The position numbers and the translations under genes were made by a program. A stretch of DNA of 64,000 nucleotides from Actinernus sp. WN-2022 (lineage: Eukaryota; Cnidaria; Anthozoa; Actiniaria; Actinernidae), in NCBI GenBank assembly GCA_030867875.1, contig JAOWCC010000936.1, positions 81,253,032-81,317,031 on the forward strand. The letters are read 5' to 3'. Below are positions 1 through 11,400 of this stretch, in pieces; within the stretch, counting starts at the first letter, position 1; each line of letters opens with the position of its first letter. Under the pieces are notes generated by a model that saw only the letters and a list, made by a program, of their open reading frames with translations, was not told the DNA's origin and searched no databases.

Positions 1-1230
1 GTGTACCCAATCAGTTGTCTAGCTCCTTCTTTAGCTCTGGCATAACACTTTGTGGTACAGCACGGGGTGGTAGCTGAGCTGGTTTCGTGTCGGGTGAGAG
101 TTTGAGGCCGACCTCACTTTCAAAGAGACCGACCTGACCGTCAAAGGTCTCGGGGAAGATCTGTTTCAGGTCCTTCAGAGGGTCGCCTGTTTCCTTTCCG
201 AGTGGCAGATGCTTTTTCCATTTCTTTTGGAGCTGGTTACAGTCGGCTTCTGATTCATCGGTGATGTGTACGGCCTCTACATGGTTGGATTCTATGGATA
301 TGCTTTGCTGTATGCACACAGGTTCGATAGTCATACCATGGTACCGGTGTCAACCTTGCCTGTGACCGTAAAGGTTGAACTGCTATCGCCTTTTGGATGG
401 AACACGACTGGAGCGAATACCTCACGTGATTCGCAGCTGCCTACTGCATGAATTGATACAGCACTTAGGTCGAAGTGATCTTCATATTCACTGCTGTCCT
501 GGTCGGACATGACGTCTACAACATGCTGGCGTTTAGATTTCTTGAGGCAAGCTCGCTCAAAGTGTCCTTGCTTGCGTGCAGCAGAATCTGCACGTTGAAT
601 CCTTGGCTGGACACTTGTCGCAGAGATGGGTGTCTCCCTTGCACCAGATACCGGGTTTCTTTCCATCTGTCTTGCTGTCTGGTTCTGGCCTGGGTCTGGA
701 CCGCCTATTCTTGGACCTATTCCTTTGTGACTTCTTGGTTGGGTCACGTGTGTATGATGCATCGATGTGGGTATCACTGGAACATTTCAGCCTTTTCATA
801 GTGACTTCAACGGCCTCGAATCGTCGCATGATCTCCAAACAGTCCTTAGTTGCCACATCTTTGCTTTTCGCCATCAGTTTGCGTTTGCACTCCCTGTTTG
901 TACAGCCATGGATGAGCTTATATCCACAATAAGAAAGTTAGAATTGTCTGGAAATTCAGCTTGACGATATAAGTCCATAATTCGGGAGAAGTATGTCGTA
1001 GTATTTTCGCCACCTTCCTGTCGAACATTGTAAAATTCTTCTCGTTGTTCTCTAAAGAAAGTAGAATGGGTCAGGTACACGGTCAGCTGGTTTAGGAGCG
1101 CTGTTGGTGCTGTGATTCTAAGGGCTAAAGTGAACAAGTTGACTGTAAATTTGTTGTCGGTAAGTGGTCGGCCGACCACTTACCAACAGCTTACCAATCA
1201 CTTACCGACAGCTTACCGACAGTAATTAGA
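1..1230 (-). pseudogene. Ty3/gypsy-like gag-pol remnant, cut by the window edge
   Basis: Read on the minus strand, the region shows in order a Gag-like segment (1179 to about 874), a Cys-rich zinc-knuckle segment (about 874 to 557), an aspartic protease start with a D-T-G motif near 340, and the N-terminal pol linker just before reverse transcriptase (334 to 11, with the gypsy-type stretch FPETFDGQVGLF and a PPRAVPQSVMP stretch). The pieces lie in different frames. The protease body after D-T-G is missing, so this is a decayed copy with frameshifts and an internal deletion. The reverse transcriptase itself would lie off the left edge. Family assignment rests on remembered gypsy pol consensus; the subclass is not resolved. 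Confidence 0.75.
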
Positions 1231-1700
1231 GAAAGGTTTCCACAGGGAATTTTCGTCTCAAAGTAAAATCCAGCTGATAGTACAAACAGGGAATTTTCGT
1301 CTCAAAGTGTGCGTATATGTGCGTTGGATTCCCATCTATCTGATATCACGTGTTCTTTAACAACCCAGGCAACCCATTATTAGTCATTGCCGCGTATGCT
1401 TTCAATTCAAGATGGCGTCCTCAGTTCCCTGCTAGCAACCCGTTATTTATCCCAACTATTGATTTTCAGTCTTCAATGCTCGTTTGTTTAAGCTGTTCAA
1501 TTATACATTATCTAGTCCGCACGGTTTAATTCATTTAGTTCCTAGTCTACTTATTTCAATATTTGTGTTATATGTACATGTATATGTACATTAGTATCCC
1601 TTATCCGCAGATTATGTCTGTATTTAAATTACATAAGCCCCCTCGATGAGCTTTAGCTCTTGGAGCAAATGTAACGAATATATATTGTTTAAATAGAAAA
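1231..1700. other. Leader or LTR-like stretch next to gypsy remnant, unresolved
   Basis: This lies upstream of the minus-strand gag remnant, where an LTR and leader would be expected. Two copies of GGGAATTTTCGTCTC occur about 42 bp apart (near 1,246 and 1,288). The stretch ACCACTTACCAACAGCTTAC just left of it is followed by related 'cttaccgacag' repeats. I could not define LTR ends or a primer binding site, and no second LTR copy is in the window. Confidence 0.3.
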
Positions 1701-2430
1701 AAAAAAAATCAACACAAAAGGTGGCCATATTGCAATTGATAGTCCAACACATGCACCACATGGCATTGCATAATAGTACATGTCAATTCTAGAAATACTG
1801 CTGACCACTAGCTGTATATATATTACACAATATATATATTATAACAGCAATGGATATCAAAAATGCAACTGCAGGCTTAGTACATCACAATGCAAATTAT
1901 GCATCATTGGAATAATAATTGAGATATATATAAATGTAACTTATATTTATTTTATAATCATGTTTAAATACCAAAGAACAGTGGTGGATACTGGGGGTAG
2001 GGGCCATGCATACTCCCCATATTTGGTAGTCAGGGGTGCTCATCAGATTTTTTAGGGGTTGAATTTGGCAATTCAGTATTTTTAGGGGTCATTTAGGCAA
2101 AAACCAAATGTTCTAAAATCTAGTATTTTTGGGGGTATATATATAAACAGGCTCTTAAAACAATATACACTCGTGACTAAACTGAACACAGCTGGAATGT
2201 TAGTAGAAAGTTTGCCATCACTGCATTAGCCTTGTGTATCACTGGACTTATTACTTTGTTAATTGATAAGCCATACTTGGTATTATTTAGGGTATTTTGA
2301 GGCCATTAAAGAATTATTTAGGGTAGTGCACTTTCTAGGCTTATTTTTAGGGTATTTTTCCAGCTTTTCCGACGAGCATTCATCCCCGACAGTTTCACCA
2401 TGAAGTACCCCAAGGGGCAGATATACTTAC

Positions 2431-2564
2431 CCCAATCTTTTCCTGGACACTACCTTGTACCACACCATAGCGACCCTTCTTAGAGTAAGGTACACTATCA
2501 CCAACCCAGTGGATGTAAACAAACTTGACAGTTGAACTCAAATCTATTGTCTCTTGTAAGCGCA
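2431..2564 (-). CDS. Coactosin-like gene, exon 3 (ADF-H domain core)
   Basis: This 134-nt minus-strand exon encodes the central ADF-homology core, recognisable from STVKFVYIHWVGDSVP followed by KKGRYGVVQGSVQEKIG. It starts after a pyrimidine-rich acceptor ending CTACAG and ends at a GTAAGT donor. The acceptor gives the right phase to follow exon 2 (a single G completed by TG). Coactosins bind F-actin and protect filaments from capping in the cytoplasm. The next coding exon, with the domain's C-terminus and stop, was not found between here and the left edge, so the gene is incomplete or its last exon is beyond the window. Confidence 0.82.
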
Positions 2565-2908
2565 CTGTAGAGAAAAATGAGACATTAGGTGGGTGTATAT
2601 ATATCCACAAATTAAATCACTGTCATGCAGTGTCTCCAACACATGGTTTATAGTTGGAATCAGTAGGGCACCTGTCTGTCATGGTTAATTTGGTTGCTCA
2701 ACCTTCAACTAGCTAGCAGCTCTTTTTTTTTGGGAGGGGGGGGGGGGGGGGAGAGGGTGGGCAGGGGAACTCCCCTACATTGAACTGATGGGGATGCTCG
2801 ACACTCCTTTAATATAAAAAAATCTAGCCTCTATCTTTTAGGGTTCTCAATACTGTTCCACAACCCCAGTCAATACCTTTTAGGGTGTAACAAGCACCCC
2901 TATTATTC

Positions 2909-2952
2909 AACAAACATTTCATATCACATAATCTCCCTCCTATTAAATCCTC
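2909..2952 (+). repeat. Dispersed repeat, copy 1
   Basis: A roughly 44-bp stretch around TTCATATCACATAATCTCCC is repeated with few changes at 4,382-4,428 (TTCATATCACATCATCTCCC). Both copies lie in introns of the coactosin-like gene. They are probably remnants of one repeat family; ends are not defined. Confidence 0.5.
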
Positions 2953-3350
2953 CCCCACCATATCAGCTATAGTAGCTTGCGATCTTCTCATTATTTTTGG
3001 GGCAACTTTGATTTGGGGTACCTATGGTTTGCAGTCAAGGGGAGAGAGATTGGAAACTGGCACCATAGGTATACCAAAATCTAACTTTTCCCAAGGAAAC
3101 CACAGTGCCACCAGAACAGCACCTAGATGGCTTCCTTCAACTCTTAGCGTGCATGGCGATCAAGCTAGAGCAATTCAGTTTATGATATACAGAATATACA
3201 TGCATGATTATACACATCATAAAATACATATATAATATGTTGGATTATAATCTTATATTTATTAGAGCAATGCAGGTTTTGCAAATAAAATATCACAATA
3301 ATACATTCATATACAAACTTTATTGCAGAGTAGATTGAGTGTCATATTAC

Positions 3351-3469
3351 CCAGTGCATAAAGTACTTCATTATCTTTCAAGTGGTTCACCATTTCAGCT
3401 AGTCCTCCTGTGCCAGACGCCCTGTAACCTACTATGTTAGGGTTTAAATTAACATGACCAGCCATCATC
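3351..3469 (-). CDS. Coactosin-like gene, exon 2
   Basis: This 119-nt exon runs from an acceptor ending TTGTCAG to a GTAATA donor. It encodes MAGHVNLNPNIVGYRASGTG followed by GLAEMVNHLKDNEVLYAL, the typical coactosin region between the N-terminal helix and the strand core. Its phases fit both neighbours: it completes the split Trp codon of exon 1 and leaves one G for exon 3. The reading frame is open through all three exons, which argues for a functional gene. The intron to exon 3 is 786 bp and holds low-complexity sequence. Confidence 0.82.
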
Positions 3470-3529
3470 CTGACAATATAACAAAAACAATTAAGTTTAC
3501 TTCTGATACCGTCCTCATGGATCACCTTC

Positions 3530-3893
3530 ATTAGTTCTTCAGAATAATGCTGCTCGACTTATGCTCGACTTTCCCTCAAGCTCTTCTGCATCTCAAGTAT
3601 TCGAACTATTAAACTGGAAACCACTGTACCTTCGACGGCGCTATCATCGCTGTATTACTATCTTCAAATGCTTAAATAGCATGGTGGACTTCAACTTTAA
3701 ATTAAAGAAGAATCACGACTTTCATACATATAATACACGCTGTCAGCACAATCTACATTTACCATTCGCATGTAGGAATTGGGGACAGCAGAAGTTTACC
3801 TACCATGCACTATTAGACTGGAACTCTTTAGACTCTGAAGTTATACAATCAACTACATTATCAATTTTTAAATCTTACTGGCACATAACTTAA
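3530..3893 (+). pseudogene. LINE (CR1/L2-like) reverse transcriptase C-terminal fragment
   Basis: The open frame encodes a LINE pol tail: an LQNNAARLMLD-like start, FELLNWKPLYLRRRYHR, YNTRCQHNLHLPFACRNWG and ALLDWNSLD. This pattern (an R-x8-K-type helix, NTR, NWG, WNSL) is the conserved region after the RT domain in non-LTR retrotransposons. It lies in intron 1 of the coactosin-like gene on the opposite strand. Only the 3' part is present, as expected from 5' truncation during target-primed insertion. Confidence 0.7.
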
Positions 3894-4381
3894 TTTCATA
3901 ATAATCCTTGTTCTATTTCTATTTTATTTCAACCATTTAACTTTCCTGTTTTCCATATACATGTATTAGTGAAATATATATTTTTAATACAGGACCTCCC
4001 TGAAAATCACAAATTGTGAGTGGAGCTTTCCTGTCGAAATATTATTATTATTTTTATTATTATAATATCAAAGGAAAGGGAGACGAGATGAGGGGGAAGT
4101 AGTTGAAGGTGTTTTGAACATGGATTATTAAATAAATACATGAAACTTCAAAATTGATATCTCATTATTACCTCCCCTTCCTCCAAACAGAGCCTATTGG
4201 TTCCTCTGTAATAAAGGAACCAAGTAGTCTTTCTCGCAGCTGTTATTCTTAGGGTCTATCCAGAAGAGAGCATTGTGTGACAACCCTAGTCACGGCAGGC
4301 TGCTGTCACGGTTTAAGTGAATGTTAATTACAATATTATAACGATTATGAAAGTGTGTGCTGTACATCTATTGAATTATTC

Positions 4382-4428
4382 CACAAACACTTCATATCAC
4401 ATCATCTCCCTCCTAGTAAATCCCCCAT
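4382..4428 (+). repeat. Dispersed repeat, copy 2
   Basis: Second copy of the intronic repeat seen at 2,909-2,952, in the same orientation and inside intron 1 of the coactosin-like gene. Confidence 0.5.
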
Positions 4429-4585
4429 TGAAAAGTGAGAAGAGAGAATTTAGGCTTTCAGCAGATGTCTTTCAGTATAAATGAAAACCACAGCGCAGCA
4501 CTGCATATTTTAATGAGAGCGTTTCAATTCTAGGTCTTCGTGACTTGATCAGTCCAAGTCAGAGCTATATAACGTTACACCTTAC

Positions 4586-4671
4586 CAGTTTGTACTACTG
4601 TCGTCTGTCCTAACATCCTTGATGGCATTTTCAAAAGGTGCAGGATCGATAATGTCCACAGTGGTTGACAT
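4586..4671 (-). CDS. Coactosin-like gene, first coding exon
   Basis: The ATG at 4671 (minus strand) opens MSTTVDIIDPAPFENAIKDV and the exon ends ...DDSSTNW with the Trp codon split by a GGTAAGG-type donor at 4585. The DD-SSTNW motif is characteristic of the start of coactosin-family ADF-H domains. Intron 1 (3,470-4,585) carries a LINE fragment and a short dispersed repeat. The start is chosen because it is the only in-frame ATG and gives the usual coactosin N-terminus. Upstream sequence (4,680-5,300) would hold the promoter, but no clear core element is visible. Confidence 0.82.
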
Positions 4672-4689
4672 CTTGGAGTCTGAATCGAG

Positions 4690-6100
4690 AGAAAAACTCA
4701 TTCACTCATAATAATGTCTACACGTACAGCCATAGTTGTATATCACATCAAGCAAGGAAGAAGACAGCTATCATAGTCTTATAAATAAAGTGTGTACCTA
4801 CCCCAGTATGAATACCTAGAAGGAAATCTGAGAGGAGGAAGAGGTTAGAATAATTCGACACACCTCCCGATTTGTGATCAATATTTGCGGTTCCTTCCGA
4901 TTGACCGCGTAGACTGGGGGTGTAACAAAAGCTGGCTCAATACCCACCCCTCCCTCCCTTGGATCTTGGAGGGGGGGGGGACGGGGGGCAAATGTCAAGT
5001 TTATTTGACTCAATGTGCGATTTGTTTGTGTATTGGTTTAATGTGCTCTTGCATGCTCTCCTTTCTTGCCTGATTTGAAAGACCTCCTCGTTAGTAGTAT
5101 ATTTATTACGACAAAGGTTACCTGACTAGTATTTCTGGACTGCTGATATTATTCACTCATAAACTTAATTTTCGGTTTAATACGAATAAAGTTAACACAA
5201 ATCAGTGAAAAAGTAAAAAAAAGCAAGACTGTACGAGATCAGCGGAGTGCATATCGCCATTGTTCCTATTATATTTTTTATATTATATGTTAACGTTCTC
5301 GAAATTAGGTGTACAAGAATAAAGGAAATTACTGGCTGAAATATAAGGTTAGTTTATCTCTAGTAATTTCCTTACAAAGCCTTATAATCCACTCGTGCCG
5401 TAACGTAAAACCTTTGTTCACACCAAGAGCTTGGACTGCCTGTAGTTAGAATATTGTATACCTATTCATCGGAGTCCACATATGGCAATATGTGAAAGTC
5501 GAGACTTCAATATTGGGCGAGACAGAAGATCGAGTCTAAATGTCGAGACTTCAATATTTTCCATACTGGGCGGAACAAATAATCCTGCAATCAATAAATG
5601 CGATAGCGTGAACGGCTCGTGCGAACTGTCCAATTGTAGCTGTCCAATATATTTGGCACGTGACCCGAATACACACATTTGATTGGTGGAGTATTTATAA
5701 GGCATAATAACGCAGAATATTAATTTAGATTAAATGGGTTGAAAACACTAATGAATTTTTACTTCGTGACATGGCAAGTTTCATTGGCGAGTAAGCAAAC
5801 ATACATGTACCCTCCATCGATTTGTGCCTTCCGCTATAGCTAATTTATGCAGCTTCGAATATTTAACAATTGTACCATAAACAGTGTCAAACGTACATAT
5901 GACGTCAGTATATGCAACACATAATTTCGTATCCTACTTTTTCTTTAATTATTGTATAAAATTATATCGTGAGAATCGGACGACGTCACGTGACGAGAAC
6001 AAGTCACTCGACATCGTGTCGTGGCGTACTTCTTTGTTCCCGTCATGTTTTGACGTCCACTGTGTATCTGCAAGAGATATGCCATACAATCAAATATAAA
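4690..6100. other. Non-coding stretch upstream of the coactosin-like gene
   Basis: No gene recognised. It contains a G-run near 4,967-4,985, two copies of GTCGAGACTTCAATATT (near 5,498 and 5,539), and AT-rich sequence. Some of it presumably includes the promoter of the coactosin-like gene, but no element could be assigned. Confidence 0.4.
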
Positions 6101-6298
6101 GCAGATTTCGTACGAGTGGGACAAACTACGGCATGTCCGTAGGCTTACCGTTACCATATAACATATTGTACGGTATCTCTGTAATTTGATTGGATCTGCA
6201 GGACAAGAACAATAGGAAAACCATTCCAATGTCACGGCCTGCCGTACAGTAACCGTGCTGTAGTCAGTACCGTAGTTTGTCTCATACGAAATCTGCTC
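6101..6298. mobile_element. Short inverted-repeat element (MITE-like)
   Basis: The left end AGCAGATTTCGTACGAG and right end ATACGAAATCTGCT are inverted complements over about 28 bp with a few mismatches, extending through GGGACAAACTACGG / CCGTAGTTTGTCTC. It has no coding capacity. A target duplication was not clear, so the superfamily is unassigned. Confidence 0.6.
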
Positions 6299-6904
6299 TA
6301 ATAAAATATACAGTTAAACTAGCCAATCAAATAATCCAATATATATAGTATCCAACCAAATAACACGACATGATCCTGGTCACGAAACATCATCAGTATA
6401 CTGTCAGTATGGCATTTTGGGACTCGTTTCTCGGGAGGCGAGTTTTGGGTTTTGACTCCCGATGGAAGACGGCTGTACAAACTCTTTGTCTTAGGGATAT
6501 CGGCGTTACCTCAGTGTAAGAACCTCACAGACTGCGTCATAAAACTACCTTTGTTAACTATAAATAATTTGCGACTTAGAATATTTTCCGAGCACCCGAA
6601 GCGGCACTTATACATTTTACAAGGATTGGGGGAGCTTCTACTTGAAAATAATTACACTGCGCTCAGAGTAGGAACGATTCCTAACCCTAACCAAACCCTA
6701 ACCGCTAGACCACGAGTGAATTCGCTTGATGGCAATCGTTTTTTTTTCCACGTGCACGTATTTATATCAACTAATGATGAGTAGGTGCATAAATTATATA
6801 GTATCATATATATAGTATTCAATACACTAATCGGTAAGAGCGCGCGAGGGTCTCCCGGGGATGGGTTTTTACTGACCGAGGTAAAGCCATCAGTATCGAA
6901 CTAA
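6299..6904. other. Non-coding stretch with a short telomere-like tract
   Basis: No gene recognised. Near 6,680-6,705 there is a short interstitial CCCTAACC-type tract (about three imperfect units). An open frame at 6,452-6,784 has no recognisable domain and I treat it as chance. Confidence 0.35.
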
Positions 6905-6986
6905 GCCCTGCGTGTACCGCCTCCCGGTTAGCTCAGTGGTTAAAGCTCCGGTCTGTTGAGCGGGAGGTCGCGGGTTCAAACCCCGG

Positions 6987-7024
<38 letters not shown>

Positions 7025-7195
7025 TGGTGCTGCCTTTGTGAAACAACTGCAAATGGGTTAGACCTTCACGTCTTCTCGGATAAGGACGTAAAATCGTAGG
7101 ACTCCCGTCGGCCTCAAGTTTATCAGTTTCATCAGACTGTCACGAGTTACCGACGTTAAATAAAGTTGCTTTACTTTACTTTACTTTTACTCTAC
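6905..7195 (+). mobile_element. tRNA-derived SINE
   Basis: The head at about 6,918-6,993 has a pol III A box (TAGCTCAGTGGTTAA) and B box (GGTTCAAACCC) with tRNA-like spacing. The acceptor stem does not pair and there is no intact cloverleaf, so it is not a tRNA gene. A unique body follows, ending in an A/T-rich tail with repeated 'tttac' near 7,163-7,185. Orientation is plus. Confidence 0.75.
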
Positions 7196-8190
7196 TCATG
7201 CGCTCGACACCTCGGGATATTTCGTTGATGATAACTGCTCAGTGTTTCGGCTTTAACTCGTGGTCCGCCTATCCTATGAATTCAAAAACTCTCGTAGGGC
7301 ATTTTAGCCTTGACCTCATTTTCTTCACTATATTTGCAGCCTTTTAATTTGCTATGAATGCCGCTATTTCACTCTGACTTTCCGTGTTCCTCTTCATTTT
7401 CGTTGTCTTGGCAAAAAGTTGCATTTTTGTCGCTTACGTGAATTTAGTAATGTTAAATAACACTCACTCGGAGAACTGTCTGTCGTCACTTATCCGTCCA
7501 TGCTGAGAGCCTTTTTGTAGCGCAGTTTTTCTTTGCTTTTGCATCCTTTTAAACTCGTTTTTTGTTTGTCATGTTTTATTTTAGTTTCTGTGGATTTGCT
7601 CTCGGTAGCTCATTTGAAACGATCGTCGTTGGTACATTATCCACTGTTTACATGAGATTCTATGCCGGTCTCTATCGACCGTAGACAAATATGGAAATAT
7701 CTTGACCGGCTATTGACCAATCAGAATGCAAGAAGTGACAGAGCCATACAATAAACCTTTTTATTTGTATTCTGATATACATGTATGTGATAATATAACA
7801 CGATTTTAATTTCTACACTAGTCCTTTATAGTCACGGATATATGAATGAATTCTAAACGACCTTAAAAGGCTGTGTGCATGCTGTAACGTAAAAAGGCCT
7901 TTTGCAGTATACAATCACGTGGTTGTACTGAATGGCAAAAACATCTGACTTCATTTCACTTGCACAAGATCGGTTGTGTTATTAGCAAACCTGTTGTTCG
8001 TAAAGCTATTTTCCACCTCCAATCGATTGTCGATCTTTCGAAAACAGCGTTTTGAAGTTTGTTTGCCGTCCCATGGGATCACGAGCGCAATTCATTGAAT
8101 ATTGAAGTGATATATTAGACTATTTCCCGCAAAAGGCCCATTGTCTGATAAATCATCTACAAATCCTCACGTGTCAATTTACAGTTGAGT
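7196..8190. other. Unassigned intergenic sequence
   Basis: About 1 kb of AT-rich sequence in which I see no gene, tRNA or clear repeat boundaries. Confidence 0.4.
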
Positions 8191-8192
8191 AC

Positions 8193-8595
8193 TAATTAAT
8201 ATAATGTACACTAATTAATATAATGTACACTAATTAATATAATGTACACTAATTACTATAATGTACACTAATTACTATAATGTACACTAATTAACATAAT
8301 GTACACTAATTAAAATAATGTACACTAATTAATGTACACTAATTAATATAATGTACACTAATTAATATAATGTACACTAATTAATGTACATTAATTAATA
8401 TAATGTACATTAATTAACATAATATACACTAATTAATGTACACTAATTAACATAATGTACACTATTACTATAATGTACACTAATTACTATAATGTACACT
8501 AATTACTATAATGTACACTAATTACTATAATGTACACTAATTACTATAATGTACACTAATTAATATAATGTACACTAATTAATATAATGTACACG
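8193..8595 (+). repeat. AT-rich tandem repeat, about 19-bp unit
   Basis: About 20 degenerate units of ACTAATTAATATAATGTAC lie head to tail, with shorter units where the internal 'ataa' is lost. There are two main variants (TTAATATAA and TTACTATAA), arranged in blocks, which indicates local unit amplification. Confidence 0.92.
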
Positions 8596-8668
8596 AAAGC
8601 ATTGACTAAACAGACTCGCAAGTCGACACAAGTCAACGCAAGTTTCGAAATCAAAACTTGTGCCGGGG

Positions 8669-8830
8669 AGCCAGGGTGGCGCAGTGGTTTAAGCGCTTCT
8701 CCTCTCACCTCTGAGGTGAGTTGAGTTTGTTGGTATCTTGCCCTTGCTCCGAGGGATTTTCTCCAGGTCCTCCGGTTTCCTCCCTCCACAACAACCGATA
8801 CTCTAAATTCCAATTCGATCTATGGATTAG
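8669..8830 (+). mobile_element. tRNA-derived SINE, GAGTTGAGTTTG family, truncated
   Basis: A box A-like GGTGGCGCAGTGGTTTAAG is followed by the family body TGAGTTGAGTTTGTTGG and the CTCCGGTTTCCTCCCTCC segment. The box B region is shortened compared with the copy at 11,209. The same body occurs at 11,209, 29,190, 56,880 and 61,603. Confidence 0.7.
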
Positions 8831-8844
8831 CCGGATCCTGGCTT

Positions 8845-9045
8845 TGATCAACCCCTATGGTTGTTTTGATCAGCCCCTATGGTTGTTTTGATCAGCCCCT
8901 ATGGTTGTTTTGATCAGCCCCTATGGTTGTTTTGATCAGCCCCTATGGTTGTTTTGATCAGCTCCTATGGTTGTTTTGATCAGCCCCTATGGTTGTTTTG
9001 ATCAGCTCCTATGGTTGTTTTGATCAGCCCCTATGGTTGTTTCAG
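8845..9045 (+). repeat. 22-bp minisatellite expanded from a SINE tail
   Basis: About nine head-to-tail units of GATCAGCCCCTATGGTTGTT (22 bp with two more T) are present. A single unit of the same sequence ends the related SINE copies at 29,411-29,435 and 61,829-61,850, so the array is a local expansion of the SINE 3' tail. Confidence 0.85.
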
Positions 9046-9501
9046 GTCCCGTTAGAAATTCAGAGTTTAATTATTCAGAGACTTGAGGACATGCAGGTGG
9101 CCAAACAAGTTTAGCCGTAAAATCCATTTCCATACTGTTTAGTTAAAATCCTCCATAAATTTCACAAAATTTCATTGATAAATGCGGTTCTTTACTACTT
9201 TCAATTTGAGGTCAACTTGGGTTGGGTGGCCAAAACTTGTGTCGATTTGGGTGCGAATTTGAGCTCGATCAAAGTCAACGCAAGTTGCGCAAGTCCATTG
9301 AAGTGGGTCGGCCATACGGAACCCAAGTCAAGATGACAGCTTGCGTTGGCCTGCGAGTCCGCCGTTTGAATTAACACAAGTACACATCACGTTCCTTGTT
9401 TCAAGGCTGCAGTGTAACAACAGAAGAGTGAAACTCTTCGCGCGCTCATTAAAAAAACCGCACATGTTCTGCAAAGCGGCTGGTTTAAACACGTACATTT
9501 A

Positions 9502-9720
9502 GGGTGCGTTCGATTGAGCGTATTCCGGTATAGGAATAGATGGAATAGTCTCTGGAAATCACTGGTTCGGGCATATTTTTCACTGTAAGCTACAAACGCT
9601 TGCTGATATGATATTCACGATACATTTATTATTCCAGTGGCTAAAAAATCCCAGTAAACATGATTTGTAGTGATCATTCTAGGTATTCTTATTCCGGAAT
9701 ACGGTCAATCGAACGCACCC
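9502..9720. mobile_element. MITE with TTA target duplication (PIF/Harbinger-like)
   Basis: A 219-bp element whose ends GGGTGCGTTCGATTG and CAATCGAACGCACCC are perfect inverted complements, flanked on both sides by TTA. Internal ATTCCGG / CCGGAAT sequences extend the inverted repeat. A 3-bp TTA duplication is typical of PIF/Harbinger elements. No coding capacity. Confidence 0.85.
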
Positions 9721-9723
9721 TTA

Positions 9724-10630
9724 GTAGCCAGTCTTGCTAATGTGATCACGTGCTCCGGAAATATACTAGAATACCGTCACGCATTCCAGCATGCAAGGTC
9801 ACACAATACAATACAATACTATTTACACAAATAACAGTTACACTGGTTTTTAAGCGTGATTCACACTGGCGACGTTAGTATAAGCGCACTTAACATACGC
9901 ACACGCATTGATCATTAGAGACGTTGTTTTAGAAGAAGTACTGCTAATGAGAAGTATGACACTATACCTATGTTGGTTGCGCTTGCGTCGTCAGTGTGGC
10001 TTTACTAATAACCACATTTTTTTCTTTCTTTCCTGTATCTAGTTTAACATGCGAATTGAATTGTGTAATATAATACATGATAAAAATAATCAAAATAGCA
10101 CACCGGACTACACTACATATATGACGTACCACAGACCCGTCATGACCGCAATAGTTGGAGACGTGTGGTTACCACGCATGCGTACATACAGCTATTTCAA
10201 AATGCGTATATATATAGGACAAACGACAAGCGACATTTTCAGGCCGAAATGGATTATGGGATTATGGTTGTAGCTGAAAGTCTGTTGTTGGGGTTAAAAG
10301 CTTTAAGACGAATATTAATAGTTTCATTCGACTTGATTTTTAAATCACACCGTAGTTTATCCATTTCGCATGGCTGCACAGTCATAACCATAATCCATTT
10401 TGGTCAGTTGCACTGATGCGAATGTCGTTTGGTGAATATCCAATGTACGCTTTCCATGGCCGGCCTTTTGAAATAGGTATAATTACATATATATACAGTC
10501 AGTTATTGCATGCGCTTCGCCGTTTTCAGTCTTGTTGATGTTGTTTTACATTAATTCATTTTTTCGTCACGCAGTCTGGTGCATTGCCCTGACTGAGTGC
10601 CGAGTATTTCTTGTCAACTTGAGCAGTATT
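9724..10630. other. Unassigned intergenic sequence
   Basis: No gene recognised. Open frames near 10,049-10,416 have no recognisable domains. Confidence 0.35.
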
Positions 10631-10923
10631 TAATTATACTCGTTACAGTTTAGTGCTTGTTTTAAGCTTGTTTTAAAACACTACTAGCTCTATGGTAGCA
10701 GATACTTAAACTTTATCAACTGCCTCATATTGTTTCTCATGTTTGTCTCCTCTGATTGAGACCTTGCTTTCTCATGTTTGATGTATTTGTTGTACTGCTT
10801 CGTAACTGTTACGTTCTTGTACTTTACCCTAACTCACACACTAGTGCCTCACTGAACGTGCACGTAAATCTTACTCTACCGCTTGTGTTTGTCGTCGTAC
10901 AGTTCTGTTACCAGAGGCCAATA

Positions 10924-11064
10924 GACCAATTTAGCTTGTACATCTGTTGTCCCAATTCAGGTTCCCTGACGTTTCCCTTGAGTTATGTTTTCTTATTTTT
11001 CTGTATCCCAAGAGGAAATGTACAAATTTCTCTAATTGCAACAAATGGACAAGCTAAATTGGTC
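10924..11064. mobile_element. 141-bp MITE, TA target (mariner-like)
   Basis: The ends GACCAATTTAGCTTGT and ACAAGCTAAATTGGTC are inverted complements flanked by TA on each side. It is shared with the duplicate at 56,593-56,733, so it predates the duplication. Confidence 0.85.
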
Positions 11065-11208
11065 TATTCAATAAAACCTTTACACGTGTAATTTCTGGCC
11101 ATTGCATCATTTCAACGACGGAAAACAATGTCCAGGCAAAAGGTATTCTAGGTTTGTAATATACATGTGTAAAAGGTTTATTGAATTAGCCCCTGATCTA
11201 TTCTGATA

Positions 11209-11400
11209 CTGGGGAGCTGGGTGGCGCAACGCGTAAAACCGCTGACCTCTCATCACTGTGGTCCGAGATCGATTCCCGGACGTGACGTCATATGTGAGTT
11301 GAGTTTGTTGATTCTCACCCATGCTTCGAGGGTTTTTCTCCAGGTTCTCTGGTCTTCCTTCCTCCATAAAAATCATCATGTGAGTTGAGCGTTGAGTGCA
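11209..11400 (+). mobile_element. tRNA-derived SINE, GAGTTGAGTTTG family
   Basis: Box A-like GGGTGGCGCAACGCG and box B-like GAGATCGATTCCCGG are followed by TGAGTTGAGTTTGTTG, the CTCCAGGTTCTCTGG segment and an AT-rich tail. Present in both copies of the duplication. Confidence 0.75.

Larger units (their letters stand above)
8610..9365. mobile_element. Possible decayed DNA element enclosing a SINE and minisatellite
   Basis: The left sequence ACTCGCAAGTC...CAACGCAAG and the right sequence CTTGCGTTGGCCTGCGAGT are imperfect inverted complements, suggesting termini of a non-autonomous element. A target duplication is not convincing. A SINE and a 22-bp tandem array lie inside. Confidence 0.35.

Noticed and set aside
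6680..6705. Telomere end
   Set aside because: Only about three imperfect CCCTAA units inside unique sequence; at most an interstitial tract.
6918..6993. Candidate tRNA gene
   Set aside because: A and B boxes are good, but the acceptor stem does not pair and a SINE body follows.
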